A stretch of 64,000 nt of DNA from Dokdonella sp. (lineage in GTDB: Bacteria; Pseudomonadota; Gammaproteobacteria; Xanthomonadales; Rhodanobacteraceae): contig NZ_JAHCAS010000001.1 of assembly GCF_019634775.1 (NCBI RefSeq), positions 930,001-994,000 of the forward strand, given 5' to 3'. A program made the position numbers and the translations under genes. This document shows positions 32,358 to 42,027 of this stretch, piece after piece (positions within the stretch are counted from its first letter, which is position 1; every line of letters starts with the position of its first letter). The notes under the pieces were generated by a model. The model had not been told where the DNA came from. It was given only the letters and a program-made list of their open reading frames with translations, and did no database searches.

Positions 32358-34652
32358 ATGCGTCTGCTGCTTGCCGCGATCCTGATGGCTGCCACGGTCG
32401 AGGTCGTGGCCGAACCGCTCACGATCGATCGCATCTTTGACGGCGGCAGCCTCGACGGGCCGTCCCCGCGTGGTTTGCAGATTGCGCCGGATGGTACGCG
32501 GGTGAGCCTGTTGCGGGCCAAGGCGTCCGACCAGAACCGGTTCGATCTTTGGGCCTATGACATCGCGACGAAGCAGCTTGCCCTGCTCGTCGATGCCGAT
32601 GCCGTTGCGCCGGATGAAACGCTCTCGGCCGAGGAAGCGGCGCGGCGCGAGCGTGCGCGTACGGCTGGCTTCAGCGGCATCGTCGACTACCACTGGTCAC
32701 CGGACGGGAAGAAGCTGCTGTTTCCGCTCGGCGACACGCTGTATCTGTATGACCTCGAGGTGGACAGGACCAAGGCACTGCGCGCGCTCGACACCGGCGG
32801 CGCCATGCTCGATCCGCGCATCTCGCCGAAAGGTGGTTACGTGTCGTGGCTACGCGAGGGCAATCTGTGGGTGCTCGACCTTGCCGCTGCCGACGCCAAG
32901 CCACGCCGGCTGACCCATGACGGCGGTGCCACGGTACGCAACGGCGAAGCCGAGTTCATCGCGCAGGAAGAGATGGGTCGCAACCGTGGCTACTGGTGGG
33001 CGCCGGACGATTCGCTGATCGCGTTCCAGCGTTACGACGAGAAAGCCGTTCCGATAGTTCGCCGTTTCGAGATCCAGGCAGAGCGTACCGATGTCATCGA
33101 ACAGCGTTATCCGGCGGCCGGCGAGGCGAACGTCGCGGTGAAGCTCGGCCTCGTCGCACCGGGCGGTGGTGAAGCGCGCTGGATCGACCTGGGCAGCGAT
33201 ACCGACGTCTATCTCGCCCGCGTCGACTGGTTGCCGGATGCAAAGCGGCTGTCCTACCAGTGGCAGTCACGCGACCAGAAGCGCCTGCAACTGCGCTTCG
33301 TCGATACCGCCACGCTCGAACAGCACACCATGCTCACGGAAACCCGCGAGACGTGGATCGAACTCAATGACGACCTGCGTTTCCTCGCCGACGGCAAGGG
33401 TTTCATCTGGGGAAGCGATCGTAGCGGCTTCCATCACCTCTACCACTACGGCCTCGATGGCAAACTCATCGCGGCCATCAGCGCGGGCGAGTGGAACATC
33501 GACCGCCTGTTGGCCGTCGATGTAGACCGAGGCTACGTCTACGTCGAGTCGAATCGTGATTTCGCCGGTGACCGACAGCTCTATCGCCTTGCCCTCGATG
33601 GCAGCACGGCGGATGCTCCGCAACGCATCAGCGAAGGCGATGGCACGCATCAGATCGCGTTCTCGCCCGATGCGCGCTTCTACGTCGACACCTTCTCCGA
33701 TCCGCGCACACCGCCACAGGTCAGCCTGCATCGAGCCGACGGCCAGCGCATCGACTGGATCGAACGCAATGCTTACGACGCCACGCATCCGTTCGCGCCG
33801 TATCGCGGCACGGCACCGGTCGCCGAGTTCGGCAGCCTGCTCGCAGCCGATGGCCAGGCCTTGAATTACCGCTTGTTCAAGCCGCCGGGCTTCGATCCGT
33901 TGAAGCGCTACCCCGTGTTCAACTTCTACTACGGCGGGCCCGGCGTGCAGCGTGTCGTGCGTGCCTGGGGCGATCCATCGACAGCGCGCGCCAATGCACA
34001 GGTGCGTTTCTGCCAGTACATGGCACAGCAGGGCTATGTCGTGTTCACCCTCGACAACCGCGGCATGGCCCGCCGTGGCCGCAGGTTCTCCGATGCGATC
34101 CACGGCCAGCTCGGCACGATCGAGGTGGAAGACCAGCTCGCCGGCATCGCCTGGCTGAAGAAGCAACCCTGGGTCGACGGTTCGCGCATTGGCGTGTTCG
34201 GCTGGAGCTATGGCGGCTATCTGACCACCATGCTGCTGGCCAAGGCCTCCGATCAGATCGCGTTCGGGGTTGCGGTCGCCCCGGTCACCGATTGGATGCT
34301 GTACGACACCCATTACACCGAGCGCTATCTCGGCCACCCGGCGCAGAACCGGGCCGGATACATCCGCAGTGCGCCATTCGCCTGGCTCGATGGCTTCGAA
34401 GCGCCGTTGCTGCTGATCCACGGCATGGCCGATGACAACGTGCTGTTCAGCAACACCACCAAGCTCATGGCCGAATTGCAGGAACGCGGTATCCGCTTCG
34501 AACTGATGACCTATCCGGGCGGCAAGCACGGGTTGTCCACGCCGGCGATGAGCAAGCATGTCCATCACACCATCGCTGAAGCGTTCGCGCGCCATGTACG
34601 CGATGCATCACGCGCGCCGGCCGCAGACACTTCGCTCGGCGACGGAGATTGA
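32358..34652 (+). CDS. dipeptidyl peptidase IV-type S9 peptidase
   Basis: An exported serine peptidase that removes X-Pro or X-Ala dipeptides from peptide N-termini. A signal peptide (about 1-19) precedes the beta-propeller, which contains the EE pair in AEFIAQEEMGR that anchors the substrate N-terminus in DPP IV enzymes. The C-terminal alpha/beta-hydrolase domain has the triad Ser617 (GWSYGGY), Asp692 or Asp693 (HGMADDN) and His724 (GGKHGL). The ATG at 32358 follows GGGGAGGA. It lies 1 bp ahead of lemA. Length is 764 residues, normal for the bacterial family. Confidence 0.93.
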   Translation: MRLLLAAILMAATVEVVAEPLTIDRIFDGGSLDGPSPRGLQIAPDGTRVSLLRAKASDQNRFDLWAYDIATKQLALLVDADAVAPDETLSAEEAARRERARTAGFSGIVDYHWSPDGKKLLFPLGDTLYLYDLEVDRTKALRALDTGGAMLDPRISPKGGYVSWLREGNLWVLDLAAADAKPRRLTHDGGATVRNGEAEFIAQEEMGRNRGYWWAPDDSLIAFQRYDEKAVPIVRRFEIQAERTDVIEQRYPAAGEANVAVKLGLVAPGGGEARWIDLGSDTDVYLARVDWLPDAKRLSYQWQSRDQKRLQLRFVDTATLEQHTMLTETRETWIELNDDLRFLADGKGFIWGSDRSGFHHLYHYGLDGKLIAAISAGEWNIDRLLAVDVDRGYVYVESNRDFAGDRQLYRLALDGSTADAPQRISEGDGTHQIAFSPDARFYVDTFSDPRTPPQVSLHRADGQRIDWIERNAYDATHPFAPYRGTAPVAEFGSLLAADGQALNYRLFKPPGFDPLKRYPVFNFYYGGPGVQRVVRAWGDPSTARANAQVRFCQYMAQQGYVVFTLDNRGMARRGRRFSDAIHGQLGTIEVEDQLAGIAWLKKQPWVDGSRIGVFGWSYGGYLTTMLLAKASDQIAFGVAVAPVTDWMLYDTHYTERYLGHPAQNRAGYIRSAPFAWLDGFEAPLLLIHGMADDNVLFSNTTKLMAELQERGIRFELMTYPGGKHGLSTPAMSKHVHHTIAEAFARHVRDASRAPAADTSLGDGD

Positions 34653-34653
34653 C

Positions 34654-35187
34654 ATGCTCGTCGCCACCCTGGTCGTGATCAGCTTGCTCCTGCTCGGAGC
34701 GGTCCTCGTCTTCAACCGTCTCGTCACCGACCGCAATCAGGCGCGCGCCGCCTGGAGCGACATCGACGTGCAGCTCACGCGGCGCTACGACCTGACTCCG
34801 CAGTTGGTCGCCGCCGTGCAGGCCTATGCCGACTACGAGCGTGCGACGCTGACGGCGGTGACCGAACTGCGCACGCGCGCACACACTGCAGTCGACCTCG
34901 CCGATCGCGCGCGTCTCGAGGACGAACTCGGCCGCCAGATCGAACGCCTGCTCGTGCTGGCCGAGAGTTACCCGGATCTCAAGGCCAGCGGCAATTTCCT
35001 GCAACTGCAGCGCGACCTCGTCGCCATCGAGGACCACCTGCAGTACGCGCGGCGCTTCTACAACGGCGCCGTGCGCCAGCTCAATACACGCATCGAGCGC
35101 TTTCCGGATCTCATCGTGGCCCGTTTGGCCGGTTTTTCCCGTTTGCAGTTCTACGAAGCCGAACCTGCGCAGAGGAGCGCACCATGA
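34654..35187 (+). CDS. LemA family protein
   Basis: A 177-residue inner-membrane protein with one N-terminal helix (about 2-22) and a long antiparallel helical body, with FNRLVTDRNQARAAWSDIDVQL and NLQ-type repeats typical of LemA. Its function is not settled in any organism. It begins 1 bp after the dipeptidyl peptidase stop and overlaps the DUF2207 gene by 4 bp, the pairing commonly seen for LemA. The start at 34654 sits at the first residue of the helix. Confidence 0.9.
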   Translation: MLVATLVVISLLLLGAVLVFNRLVTDRNQARAAWSDIDVQLTRRYDLTPQLVAAVQAYADYERATLTAVTELRTRAHTAVDLADRARLEDELGRQIERLLVLAESYPDLKASGNFLQLQRDLVAIEDHLQYARRFYNGAVRQLNTRIERFPDLIVARLAGFSRLQFYEAEPAQRSAP

Positions 35188-37064
35188 CGCGATGGCTCAT
35201 TGGCATCCTGCTGTTGTGCACGGTCACGTTCACGCGCGCCGATGAGCGCATCCTCGAGTACCACAGCGACATCGCCATCGCCGCCGACTCGACGATGATC
35301 GTGGCCGAGACGATCCGCGTGAATGCCGAAGGCAACCGCATCCGCCGCGGCATCTATCGCGACTTCCCGACCGCCTACCGCGACCGCAATGGCCGGCGCG
35401 TCAACGTGTCGTTCGAGCCGCTCGAGGTCAGTCGCAACGGCGCGCCGGAACCCTGGCGTGCCGAGCCGTTCGCCAATGGCGTGCGCGTCTACTTCGGCGA
35501 TCCGGAGGTATTCCTCCAGCCCGGCGAGCACACGTATGTGTTCCGCTACCGCACCGCGCGCCAGCTCGGCTTCTTCAAGGAGCACGACGAGCTGTACTGG
35601 AACGTCACCGGCAACGGTTGGGATTTCAACATCAATCGCGCCAGCGCGACGGTCAGCCTGCCCGGCGACGGTGCGCGCGGCAGGCTGAAGGTCGAGGCCT
35701 ACACCGGCGAACAGGGCTCGACCGCGCGCGATGCGACGGCCGGTGTCGACAGCGAAGGCAATGCCGTCGTGGCCACGCGCAATGTCTTGCCTCCGTACCA
35801 TGGCCTGACCCTCGTCGCGATGTTCCCGAAGGGCATCGTCGGCGAACCGTCGCTGGCCGACCAGGCACGTTGGTTCAGTCGCGACAACCGTCGCGAGGCG
35901 ATCCTGCTCGGCGGTCTCGTCGTGCTCGTGCTGTTCCTCTTCCTGCAATGGCGACGGCTCGGCCGCGATCCCGAGAAGGGCGTGATCTTCCCTCAGTACG
36001 ATCCACCGCACCGCATTTCGCCGGCAGTGATGCGCTTCGTGCGCAGGATGGAGTACGACGACCGCTGCTTTGCCGCCGACGTGGTCCTGCTGGGCGTGCA
36101 TGGTGCGCTCGAGATCGCGCAGCAGGGGCGCACCTACGTGCTGCGCAAGCGCGCCGCACCGGGTCCGGAACTGCCGGATTCGGCGAAAAGCCTCTACACC
36201 AACCTGTTCAGACAGGGTGCCGAGCTGGTCCTGAAGCAGTCCGACCACGAACGCATCGGCGGCATCCGCAGCGAGCACCGCAACTTCATCAACGACAAGT
36301 ACGCCAAGGACAACTTCCGCCGCAACGACGGCATTGGCTGCTTCGGCGTGCTGTTCACCATTGCCGTCGTGACTGCAGCCTTGTTGCTTGATTCGCTCGA
36401 CCCTACGGTCGAACTGATCATCCTGACGATTGTCACCGGACTGCTCGCGATGGTCACAGCCGGCCTCATCATGGGGATGATCGCGGCGCACGAGGAAGGA
36501 ACCGGGATCGTCGCCAAGAGCATCTGGGCAGTGCTCGTTGCGGCTGTGACCGCAGCCACCGGCTATTTCCTCTCGATGTGGTCCAGCGTGATCTTCGCCG
36601 TGCTCGTCGCCGCGATCTGTGCTTCACAGGTTCCGTTCGGATTCCTGATGCGTGCGCCGACCGTGGCCGGGCGCAAGCTGCTCGACCAGTTCGACGGCCT
36701 GCGCCTGTACCTCGGCGTGGCCGAACGTGACGAACTGGCGCGTGCCAAGGAACCGCCGATGACGATGGACGAATACCAACGCCTGCTGCCGTACGCGATG
36801 GCGCTCGAAGTCGAAAAGACCTGGGGTGACCGCCTCGCCGCGGTGATGGGTGCCTCGGCGGCCGCCGCAGCCGGCGCGGCGATGGCCTGGTACCACGGTT
36901 CGAGTGGTCGCGGCTTCGACGCCGGCAGCTTCGGCAGCTCGCTCAACTCGTCGTTGTCGAGCGCCATCAGCTCCTCGTCGACTCCACCCGGATCGTCGTC
37001 CGGCGGTGGCGGTGGTGGTTCATCGGGTGGCGGTGGCGGCGGTGGCGGCGGCGGCGGGTGGTGA
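35184..37064 (+). CDS. DUF2207 domain membrane protein
   Basis: A 626-residue inner-membrane protein with a signal peptide (about 1-20), a periplasmic DUF2207 domain (about 22-230, including RGIYRDFPTAYRDRNGRR), one helix at about 238-256, and further hydrophobic helices at about 388-430 and 450-485. It ends in a Ser- and Gly-rich tail (about 575-626) whose last third is almost pure glycine followed by Trp. DUF2207 proteins with this tail usually sit beside LemA, as here, with an ATGA overlap. No biochemical role is established. Confidence 0.88.
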   Translation: MTRWLIGILLLCTVTFTRADERILEYHSDIAIAADSTMIVAETIRVNAEGNRIRRGIYRDFPTAYRDRNGRRVNVSFEPLEVSRNGAPEPWRAEPFANGVRVYFGDPEVFLQPGEHTYVFRYRTARQLGFFKEHDELYWNVTGNGWDFNINRASATVSLPGDGARGRLKVEAYTGEQGSTARDATAGVDSEGNAVVATRNVLPPYHGLTLVAMFPKGIVGEPSLADQARWFSRDNRREAILLGGLVVLVLFLFLQWRRLGRDPEKGVIFPQYDPPHRISPAVMRFVRRMEYDDRCFAADVVLLGVHGALEIAQQGRTYVLRKRAAPGPELPDSAKSLYTNLFRQGAELVLKQSDHERIGGIRSEHRNFINDKYAKDNFRRNDGIGCFGVLFTIAVVTAALLLDSLDPTVELIILTIVTGLLAMVTAGLIMGMIAAHEEGTGIVAKSIWAVLVAAVTAATGYFLSMWSSVIFAVLVAAICASQVPFGFLMRAPTVAGRKLLDQFDGLRLYLGVAERDELARAKEPPMTMDEYQRLLPYAMALEVEKTWGDRLAAVMGASAAAAAGAAMAWYHGSSGRGFDAGSFGSSLNSSLSSAISSSSTPPGSSSGGGGGGSSGGGGGGGGGGGW

Positions 37065-37095
37065 AACATCGCCATGACGCCAGGCCGATCGCGTA

Positions 37096-37455
37096 TCACA
37101 CTTCGCGCGAACGTCCTGCTGCGTCGAGCGCATCGAGGTAGTCGCGCCAATTGCGCTCATGGTCGCGGCCGAGCGCGTAAAGGACGTCCCAGGAATAGAT
37201 GCCGGTCTGGTGGCCGTCGCTGAACTTGAGCAGCACGGCGTAGTGGCCGACCGGGATGATCTCAACGATCTCGACATCGGCCTTGCCGGTCACCAGCACC
37301 TTCTGCCCGGGCCCGTGACCCTGCACTTCCGCACTCGGCGAGTTCACACGCAGGTATTCGGCCGGCAGACGGAATACTTCGCCGTCGTCGTAGGCAACCT
37401 CGAGCACGTGCGAGGCGCGATGCAGGGTGATGCCGATGGGGACGGGGGCGTTCAT
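37096..37455 (-). CDS. DUF971 (gamma-butyrobetaine hydroxylase-like N-terminal) protein
   Basis: A 119-residue cytoplasmic protein consisting of one DUF971 domain, named for its similarity to the N-terminal domain of gamma-butyrobetaine hydroxylase. Landmarks are DDGEVFRLPAEYLRVNSPSAE and a C-terminal SDGHQTGIYSWDVL. Members have been suggested to act near iron-sulphur or cofactor metabolism, which I cannot test here. The gene commonly follows hslVU in gammaproteobacteria; here one unknown gene lies between them. The ATG at 37455 starts the domain. Confidence 0.86.
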   Translation of the reverse strand: MNAPVPIGITLHRASHVLEVAYDDGEVFRLPAEYLRVNSPSAEVQGHGPGQKVLVTGKADVEIVEIIPVGHYAVLLKFSDGHQTGIYSWDVLYALGRDHERNWRDYLDALDAAGRSREV

Positions 37456-37608
37456 GGCGATGATCGGATTGGCAGCCTCGCGTCCGGCACCCGCGGTGTT
37501 GTCACGCCGGGAGGCAATCGGTGCACGACGCGCGCGCAAAGGGCGGTCGCAGCCGGATTTCTGGATAGAACGGTTTCAATACAGGCGCGCCACCAGCCGA
37601 GATGGCGA

Positions 37609-38226
37609 TCACGGACGGTCGCGCGAGTCGATCCGCGCGCGTGGCGCAAGCGGATCGCCCGGCGAACCGGCAACCTGCCAAAGGGCGTCGAGGTAGCCGG
37701 TGCCGAAGCCGATTGAGGCGATCTCGTCAAAACCATAATCGCCGGAATCGGCGTACCAGTGTGCGTTCGGGTCGATCTCGCGCAGGATCAGCGCATCGCT
37801 TTCGACACCGATGAGCTGGCCGATGTAACTGACCTCGCCGGCTTCATCCTCGACGACGTTGACCGAAACGATCGGCGCATGACGCATCGCCGATTGCGCG
37901 ATCGAGGCCCAGTCATCGAGCGAGAAGTCCTCCAGCATGCGCAATTCCTCGCCGCGGATCGCCAGTGCCTTCTCCACGAATTCGCGGGACGGGTCCTCCT
38001 CGATCTGGCTGAGATCGGCGATGGCGAGCACGACGTAACCGTCGAAGCGCATCGCATCGCCGACTTCGGCGATCAGGCAGAAGTCGCGGGACAGGCCGAT
38101 CACGTAGCCGTGGATCCAGCCGGGCTGGATGCGCTCGCGGGCAAAGCGCATAGGCACGCGTTGCTCGAATGATTCGCGCAGGACGGCACGCTGGCCGCGG
38201 GACTTGAACGGAACGACGGTGGTCAT
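37609..38226 (-). CDS. conserved hypothetical protein, beta-rich
   Basis: I do not recognise a named family. The 205-residue soluble protein contains two stretches with a similar strand pattern, GWIHGYVIGLSRDFCLIAEV (about 33-52) and YIGQLIGVESDALILREID (about 138-156), each continuing into further strands. A duplicated small beta barrel of Sm-like type is possible but only inferred. There is no signal peptide. It follows hslU by 67 bp on the same strand. The ATG at 38226 was chosen because the upstream extension is Arg/Ser-rich and not protein-like. Confidence 0.7.
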   Translation of the reverse strand: MTTVVPFKSRGQRAVLRESFEQRVPMRFARERIQPGWIHGYVIGLSRDFCLIAEVGDAMRFDGYVVLAIADLSQIEEDPSREFVEKALAIRGEELRMLEDFSLDDWASIAQSAMRHAPIVSVNVVEDEAGEVSYIGQLIGVESDALILREIDPNAHWYADSGDYGFDEIASIGFGTGYLDALWQVAGSPGDPLAPRARIDSRDRP

Positions 38227-38293
38227 GGTGCTATGGTCGGATGATCGGACGCTTCGTGCAACCGCCGCGCTGCGTACGCCGGCACGCGCCGTG

Positions 38294-39631
38294 TCAAAGG
38301 ATGTAACGCGAAAGGTCCTCGTCCTTGACCAGCGAGGCGAGGTGCGCGTCGACATAGGCCGCGTCGATCGTGAAGCGCTCGCCGGCGTGGTCCGAGGCAG
38401 CGAACGAGATCTCGTCGAGGAGGCGTTCGAGCACGGTGTGCAGGCGCCGCGCGCCGATGTTCTCGGTGCGCTCGTTGACCTGGAAGGCGACTTCGGCCAG
38501 TCGAGCGATGCCTTCGTCGGTGAACTCGAGATCGACGCCCTCGGTCGCCAGCAATGCGGTGTATTGCTTGGTCAGTGCATGTTGTGGCTCGCCGAGGATG
38601 CGACGAAAGTCGTCCGCCGACAGGGCCGACAGTTCGACGCGGATGGGGAAGCGACCCTGCAGTTCCGGAATCAGATCGGACGGCTTGGCCAGCGAGAATG
38701 CGCCAGAGGCGATGAACAGGATGTGGTCGGTCTTGATGATGCCGTGCTTGGTCGACACCGAGGAGCCTTCCACCAGCGGCAGCAGGTCGCGCTGCACGCC
38801 TTCACGACTGACGCCGGCGCCGCTCCACTCGCCGCGCTGGGCGACCTTGTCGATCTCGTCGATGAAGACGATGCCGTTCTGTTCGCAGTTGCGGATCGCG
38901 TGGGCCTTGATCTCCTCGTCATTGATCAGCCTGGCGGCTTCCTCCTCGACGAGGATCGGCCGGGCCCGGGCGATGGTCAGCTTGCGCTTCTGCGAACGCT
39001 GGCCCGACAGTGACTGGAACATGTCGCGCAACTGGCTGGTCATCTCCTCCATGCCGGGCGGCGTCATGATCTCGACGCCGAGGTTCATCGCCACCTCGAT
39101 CTCGATCTCGCGCTCGTCGAGCTTGCCCTCGCGGTATTGCTTGAGGAGCTTTTGGCGGGTGTCACTGTCGCGCGCATCGGCTGTGATCGGCTCGTTGGCG
39201 AAACCGACCGTCTGCCGGCGTGGCAGCAGCGCATCGAGGATGCGGTCCTCGGCGCGGTCCTCGGCCTGGGTGCGCACGCGCGCCATGGCCTGCTCGCGCG
39301 TCATCTTCACCGCCGCCTCGGCAAGATCGCGCACGATCTGCTCGACATCCTTGCCGACATAGCCGACCTCGGTGAACTTGGTCGCCTCGACCTTGATGAA
39401 CGGCGCATTCGCCAGTGCGGCGAGGCGACGTGCGATCTCGGTCTTGCCGACGCCGGTCGGACCGATCATCAGGATGTTCTTCGGCGTCACCTCATCGCGC
39501 AGCGCCGGATCGAGCTGCATGCGCCGCCAGCGGTTGCGCAGGGCGATGGCGACCGCACGCTTGGCCGCATGCTGGCCGATGATGTAGCGGTCGAGCTCGT
39601 GGACGATTTCGCGGGGGGTCATGTCGGACAT
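38294..39631 (-). CDS. hslU: HslU ATPase of the HslUV protease
   Basis: AAA+ unfoldase that feeds proteins into the HslV peptidase. The 445-residue chain starts at [19 protein letters not shown], with Walker [16 protein letters not shown] (about 57-71), the I-domain (about 110-240), Walker [10 protein letters not shown] and the C-terminal end [13 protein letters not shown] that docks on HslV. It lies 112 bp after hslV. The gap is occupied by a GATTC-type inverted repeat. Confidence 0.98.
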   Translation of the reverse strand: MSDMTPREIVHELDRYIIGQHAAKRAVAIALRNRWRRMQLDPALRDEVTPKNILMIGPTGVGKTEIARRLAALANAPFIKVEATKFTEVGYVGKDVEQIVRDLAEAAVKMTREQAMARVRTQAEDRAEDRILDALLPRRQTVGFANEPITADARDSDTRQKLLKQYREGKLDEREIEIEVAMNLGVEIMTPPGMEEMTSQLRDMFQSLSGQRSQKRKLTIARARPILVEEEAARLINDEEIKAHAIRNCEQNGIVFIDEIDKVAQRGEWSGAGVSREGVQRDLLPLVEGSSVSTKHGIIKTDHILFIASGAFSLAKPSDLIPELQGRFPIRVELSALSADDFRRILGEPQHALTKQYTALLATEGVDLEFTDEGIARLAEVAFQVNERTENIGARRLHTVLERLLDEISFAASDHAGERFTIDAAYVDAHLASLVKDEDLSRYIL

Positions 39632-39640
39632 GGGCAAGCC

Positions 39641-39746
39641 GTGATTCGTAGTTCGTGATTCGTGGACGCAAGGTGATTGAGTAGGCAATCGGATGACCGG
39701 GGCGCCGCGTCGGCGAACGCTAGAACCGATCACGAATCACCGATCA
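39641..39746. repeat. GATTC-type inverted repeat between hslV and hslU
   Basis: GTGATTCGTAGTTCGTGATT begins the left part at 39641, and CACGAATCAC within 39731-39740 mirrors it. The right end overlaps the hslV stop codon. It resembles the element at 12098 in sequence and in placement between two consecutive genes. Confidence 0.55.
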
Positions 39747-40280
39747 AAGCTCTTCGATCGTCACATTCCGGTTCGTGTAGATGCAGATGTCGCCGGCGAT
39801 CTTCAGGGCTCGTTCGACCACGCTGCGCGCATCCAGCTCGGTGTTCTCGAGCAGGGCCCGGGCGGCGGCCTGGGCATAGGGGCCGCCCGAGCCGATCGCG
39901 ATGAGGCCGTTTTCGGGCTCGACGACGTCGCCGTTGCCGGAGATCAGCAGGGACACGTCCTTGTCGGCGACGGCGAGCATGGCTTCAAGGCGACCGAGGC
40001 GGCGGTCGGTGCGCCAGTCCTTGGCCATCTCGACGGCGGCACGGGTGAGGTTGCCGCTGAAGCGCTCGAGCTTCTGTTCGAACAGCTCGAACAGGGTGAA
40101 GGCGTCGGCCGTGGCCCCGGCGAAGCCGGCGAGCACGTCGCCCTTGGCGCCGAGCCGGCGCAGCTTGCGCGCATTGGCCTTCATGATGGTGTGGCCGAGC
40201 GTGACCTGACCGTCGCCGCCGATGACGACGCGGCCGTCACGGCGGACGGAGACGATGGTGGTGGCGTGGAAGCTTTCCAT
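39744..40280 (-). CDS. hslV: HslV peptidase of the HslUV protease
   Basis: Threonine peptidase that forms the proteolytic chamber with HslU. The mature enzyme starts at the Thr of [10 protein letters not shown], which here follows six residues (MESFHA), so a short propeptide must be removed, whereas E. coli loses only Met. Other landmarks are GGDGQVTLG and the C-terminal [13 protein letters not shown]. The 178-residue length is normal. Upstream lies a REP-like pair and then xerC. Confidence 0.97.
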   Translation of the reverse strand: MESFHATTIVSVRRDGRVVIGGDGQVTLGHTIMKANARKLRRLGAKGDVLAGFAGATADAFTLFELFEQKLERFSGNLTRAAVEMAKDWRTDRRLGRLEAMLAVADKDVSLLISGNGDVVEPENGLIAIGSGGPYAQAAARALLENTELDARSVVERALKIAGDICIYTNRNVTIEEL

Positions 40281-40356
40281 GGGCGGCGCGCGTGGTCGGG
40301 CCGGCCGATCTGGGGTTGGCTGCGGCGATTGCAAGCCGCACCGAACCGCAACCCCC

Positions 40357-40433
40357 GTAGGAGCCCCTTCAGGGGCGATGCTCCTTCTGTACAACCCGCA
40401 AAGCAGGAGCATCGCTCCTGAAGGGGCTCCTAC
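40357..40433. repeat. REP-like inverted pair B
   Basis: Two 28-bp arms, 40357-40384 and 40406-40433, inverted relative to each other with one mismatch and a 21-nt spacer. Each arm starts with the GTAG head and contains its own hairpin (GAGCCCCTTCAGGGGC on the left). The right-hand GTAG provides the TAG stop codon of xerC on the minus strand. Confidence 0.88.
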
Positions 40434-41314
40434 CGCGGCTTGCGCTTCGCCCGCGGATGCGCGGCGTCATAGACGCGGGCGAGGTGCTGGAAGTCGAGGT
40501 GGGTGTAGATCTGGGTGGTGCCGATGTCGGCGTGGCCGAGCAGTTCCTGCACGGCGCGCAGGTCGCCGGAGGATTCGAGCAGGTGGCTCGCGCAGGAGTG
40601 GCGCATGAGGTGCGGATAGACGCGCTTCCACACGCCCTGGTCGCGCGCGCGGCGCTTGAGGCGCGTGCGCACGCCGCTGGTGCTCAACGCCCGACCATGG
40701 CGGCCGCGCAGGATGGTGTCCTCGTCGTCGGCATGATCTTGCCGACGCAATGCGTCGAGGGCTTCGAGGGCCAAGCGTCCGACCGGCACGATGCGCGTCT
40801 TCGCGCCCTTGCCGGTCACACGCAGCAGGCCGTTGGCCGCATCGAGATCGGACCAGCGCAGGCTGACGATCTCAGACACGCGCAGGCCGCTGGAATAGAG
40901 CAGTTCGAGCATCGCGCGGTCGTGCACGGCTTCGGCGTCGTCGGCCGGAAACTCGAGCAGGGCCGACATCTCATCGACATCGAGCACCTGCGGCAGCTTG
41001 CGGCGCAGCTTCGGCGTGCGCACGCCGAGTGCCGGATTGACCGCGATGCGTCCTTCGCGGGCGAGATGACGAAAGAAGCTGCGGCAGGTCGACATCAACT
41101 GGGCAAGGCTGGCCGCAGCAAGACCTTCTCGGTGCAGGCGCGCGACCCAAGTCTGCAACTGCGCGCCGCGCAGATCTTCCCAGCGAGAGAGGCCGAGCGC
41201 CTGCGCATGCGCTTCGAGGCGGACGAGTGAACGTGCGTAGCCCTGCACGGTGTTTGGCGAGTAGCGGCGTTCGATGCGCAGCCAGTCGAGGAAGCGCTCG
41301 ACGTCGGCTCGCAT
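40430..41314 (-). CDS. xerC: tyrosine recombinase XerC
   Basis: With XerD it resolves chromosome dimers at dif. The N-terminal SAM-like domain (about 5-85) starts with [18 protein letters not shown]. The catalytic domain carries Arg in SSGLRVSEI, Lys in TGKGAKTR, the HxxR of [12 protein letters not shown], His in [15 protein letters not shown] and the nucleophile Tyr in that last segment. I chose the ATG at 41314; one five codons upstream is possible. Length is 294 residues. Its TAG stop lies inside the GTAG head of a REP element. Confidence 0.95.
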   Translation of the reverse strand: MRADVERFLDWLRIERRYSPNTVQGYARSLVRLEAHAQALGLSRWEDLRGAQLQTWVARLHREGLAAASLAQLMSTCRSFFRHLAREGRIAVNPALGVRTPKLRRKLPQVLDVDEMSALLEFPADDAEAVHDRAMLELLYSSGLRVSEIVSLRWSDLDAANGLLRVTGKGAKTRIVPVGRLALEALDALRRQDHADDEDTILRGRHGRALSTSGVRTRLKRRARDQGVWKRVYPHLMRHSCASHLLESSGDLRAVQELLGHADIGTTQIYTHLDFQHLARVYDAAHPRAKRKPR

Positions 41315-41340
41315 CGTCACGGCGCCCATGAGCGTGGCGC

Positions 41341-42027
41341 TCAGCCCTCGCGCGGGTAGCGCGCGACGGCGGTGGAGATGGCCTCGGCGATCAGGCGCAG
41401 GAAAACCGTGCCCATGCCCGGATTGAAGCGGTTCGGGTCGAGGCTGCCGATCGCGAGCAGGCCGACATCACCGATTGCCAGCAGCACCGATGAACGCACG
41501 TCCGCCGCACGCGCGCCGAACAGGGTGTCGAGCTTGTCCTGCTGCAGACGTCCGCACAGTGGTTCGCCGCGCTTGACGAATTCACCGAAGGCCGGCAGCG
41601 CGGCGATGCCACCCGGTTCGACCAGCAACCATTCGGCCGCCGGCAGATCGGGATCGGCGCGGAACAGCACGATGCGTACCAGGTCGGTGTTGAAATCCTC
41701 GGTCAGGCTGGCGACCACGCGCGAAACGGTGTCGCCAAGGCTCTTTGCGCGCATCAGCGCCAGGGTCAGCGTGTGCACACGCACCATGAGCTGTTCGTTC
41801 TCGTGGGCGATCTCGATCAGCTCGCGCAGGCGCCGGCCGAACTCGGCGTTCTTGTCGCGCAGCACTTCGAGCTGGTAGCTCGCCAGCGACGCCGCCGGGC
41901 CTTGCTCGCGCGGCAGCAGCAGGGTGATGGCGAGATCGGGGAACTCCTTGAGGAAATCGGGATGGCGGCGCAGGTAGCTCGCCACCTCCATCGCGGTCAG
42001 CCCTTCCTTCACGCTCAACTCAGTCAT
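41341..42027 (-). CDS. DUF484 family protein
   Basis: A 228-residue cytoplasmic protein of the DUF484 family (YigA group), with an N-terminal helical part starting at VASYLRRHPDFLKEFPDL, a coiled segment (about 50-85) and a GAF-like C-terminal domain ending in a GLLAIGSLDPNRFNPGMGT segment. The function is unknown, but its place between dapF and xerC is conserved in gammaproteobacteria. It overlaps dapF by 8 bp and precedes xerC by 11-26 bp, depending on the xerC start. Confidence 0.92.
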   Translation of the reverse strand: MTELSVKEGLTAMEVASYLRRHPDFLKEFPDLAITLLLPREQGPAASLASYQLEVLRDKNAEFGRRLRELIEIAHENEQLMVRVHTLTLALMRAKSLGDTVSRVVASLTEDFNTDLVRIVLFRADPDLPAAEWLLVEPGGIAALPAFGEFVKRGEPLCGRLQQDKLDTLFGARAADVRSSVLLAIGDVGLLAIGSLDPNRFNPGMGTVFLRLIAEAISTAVARYPREG

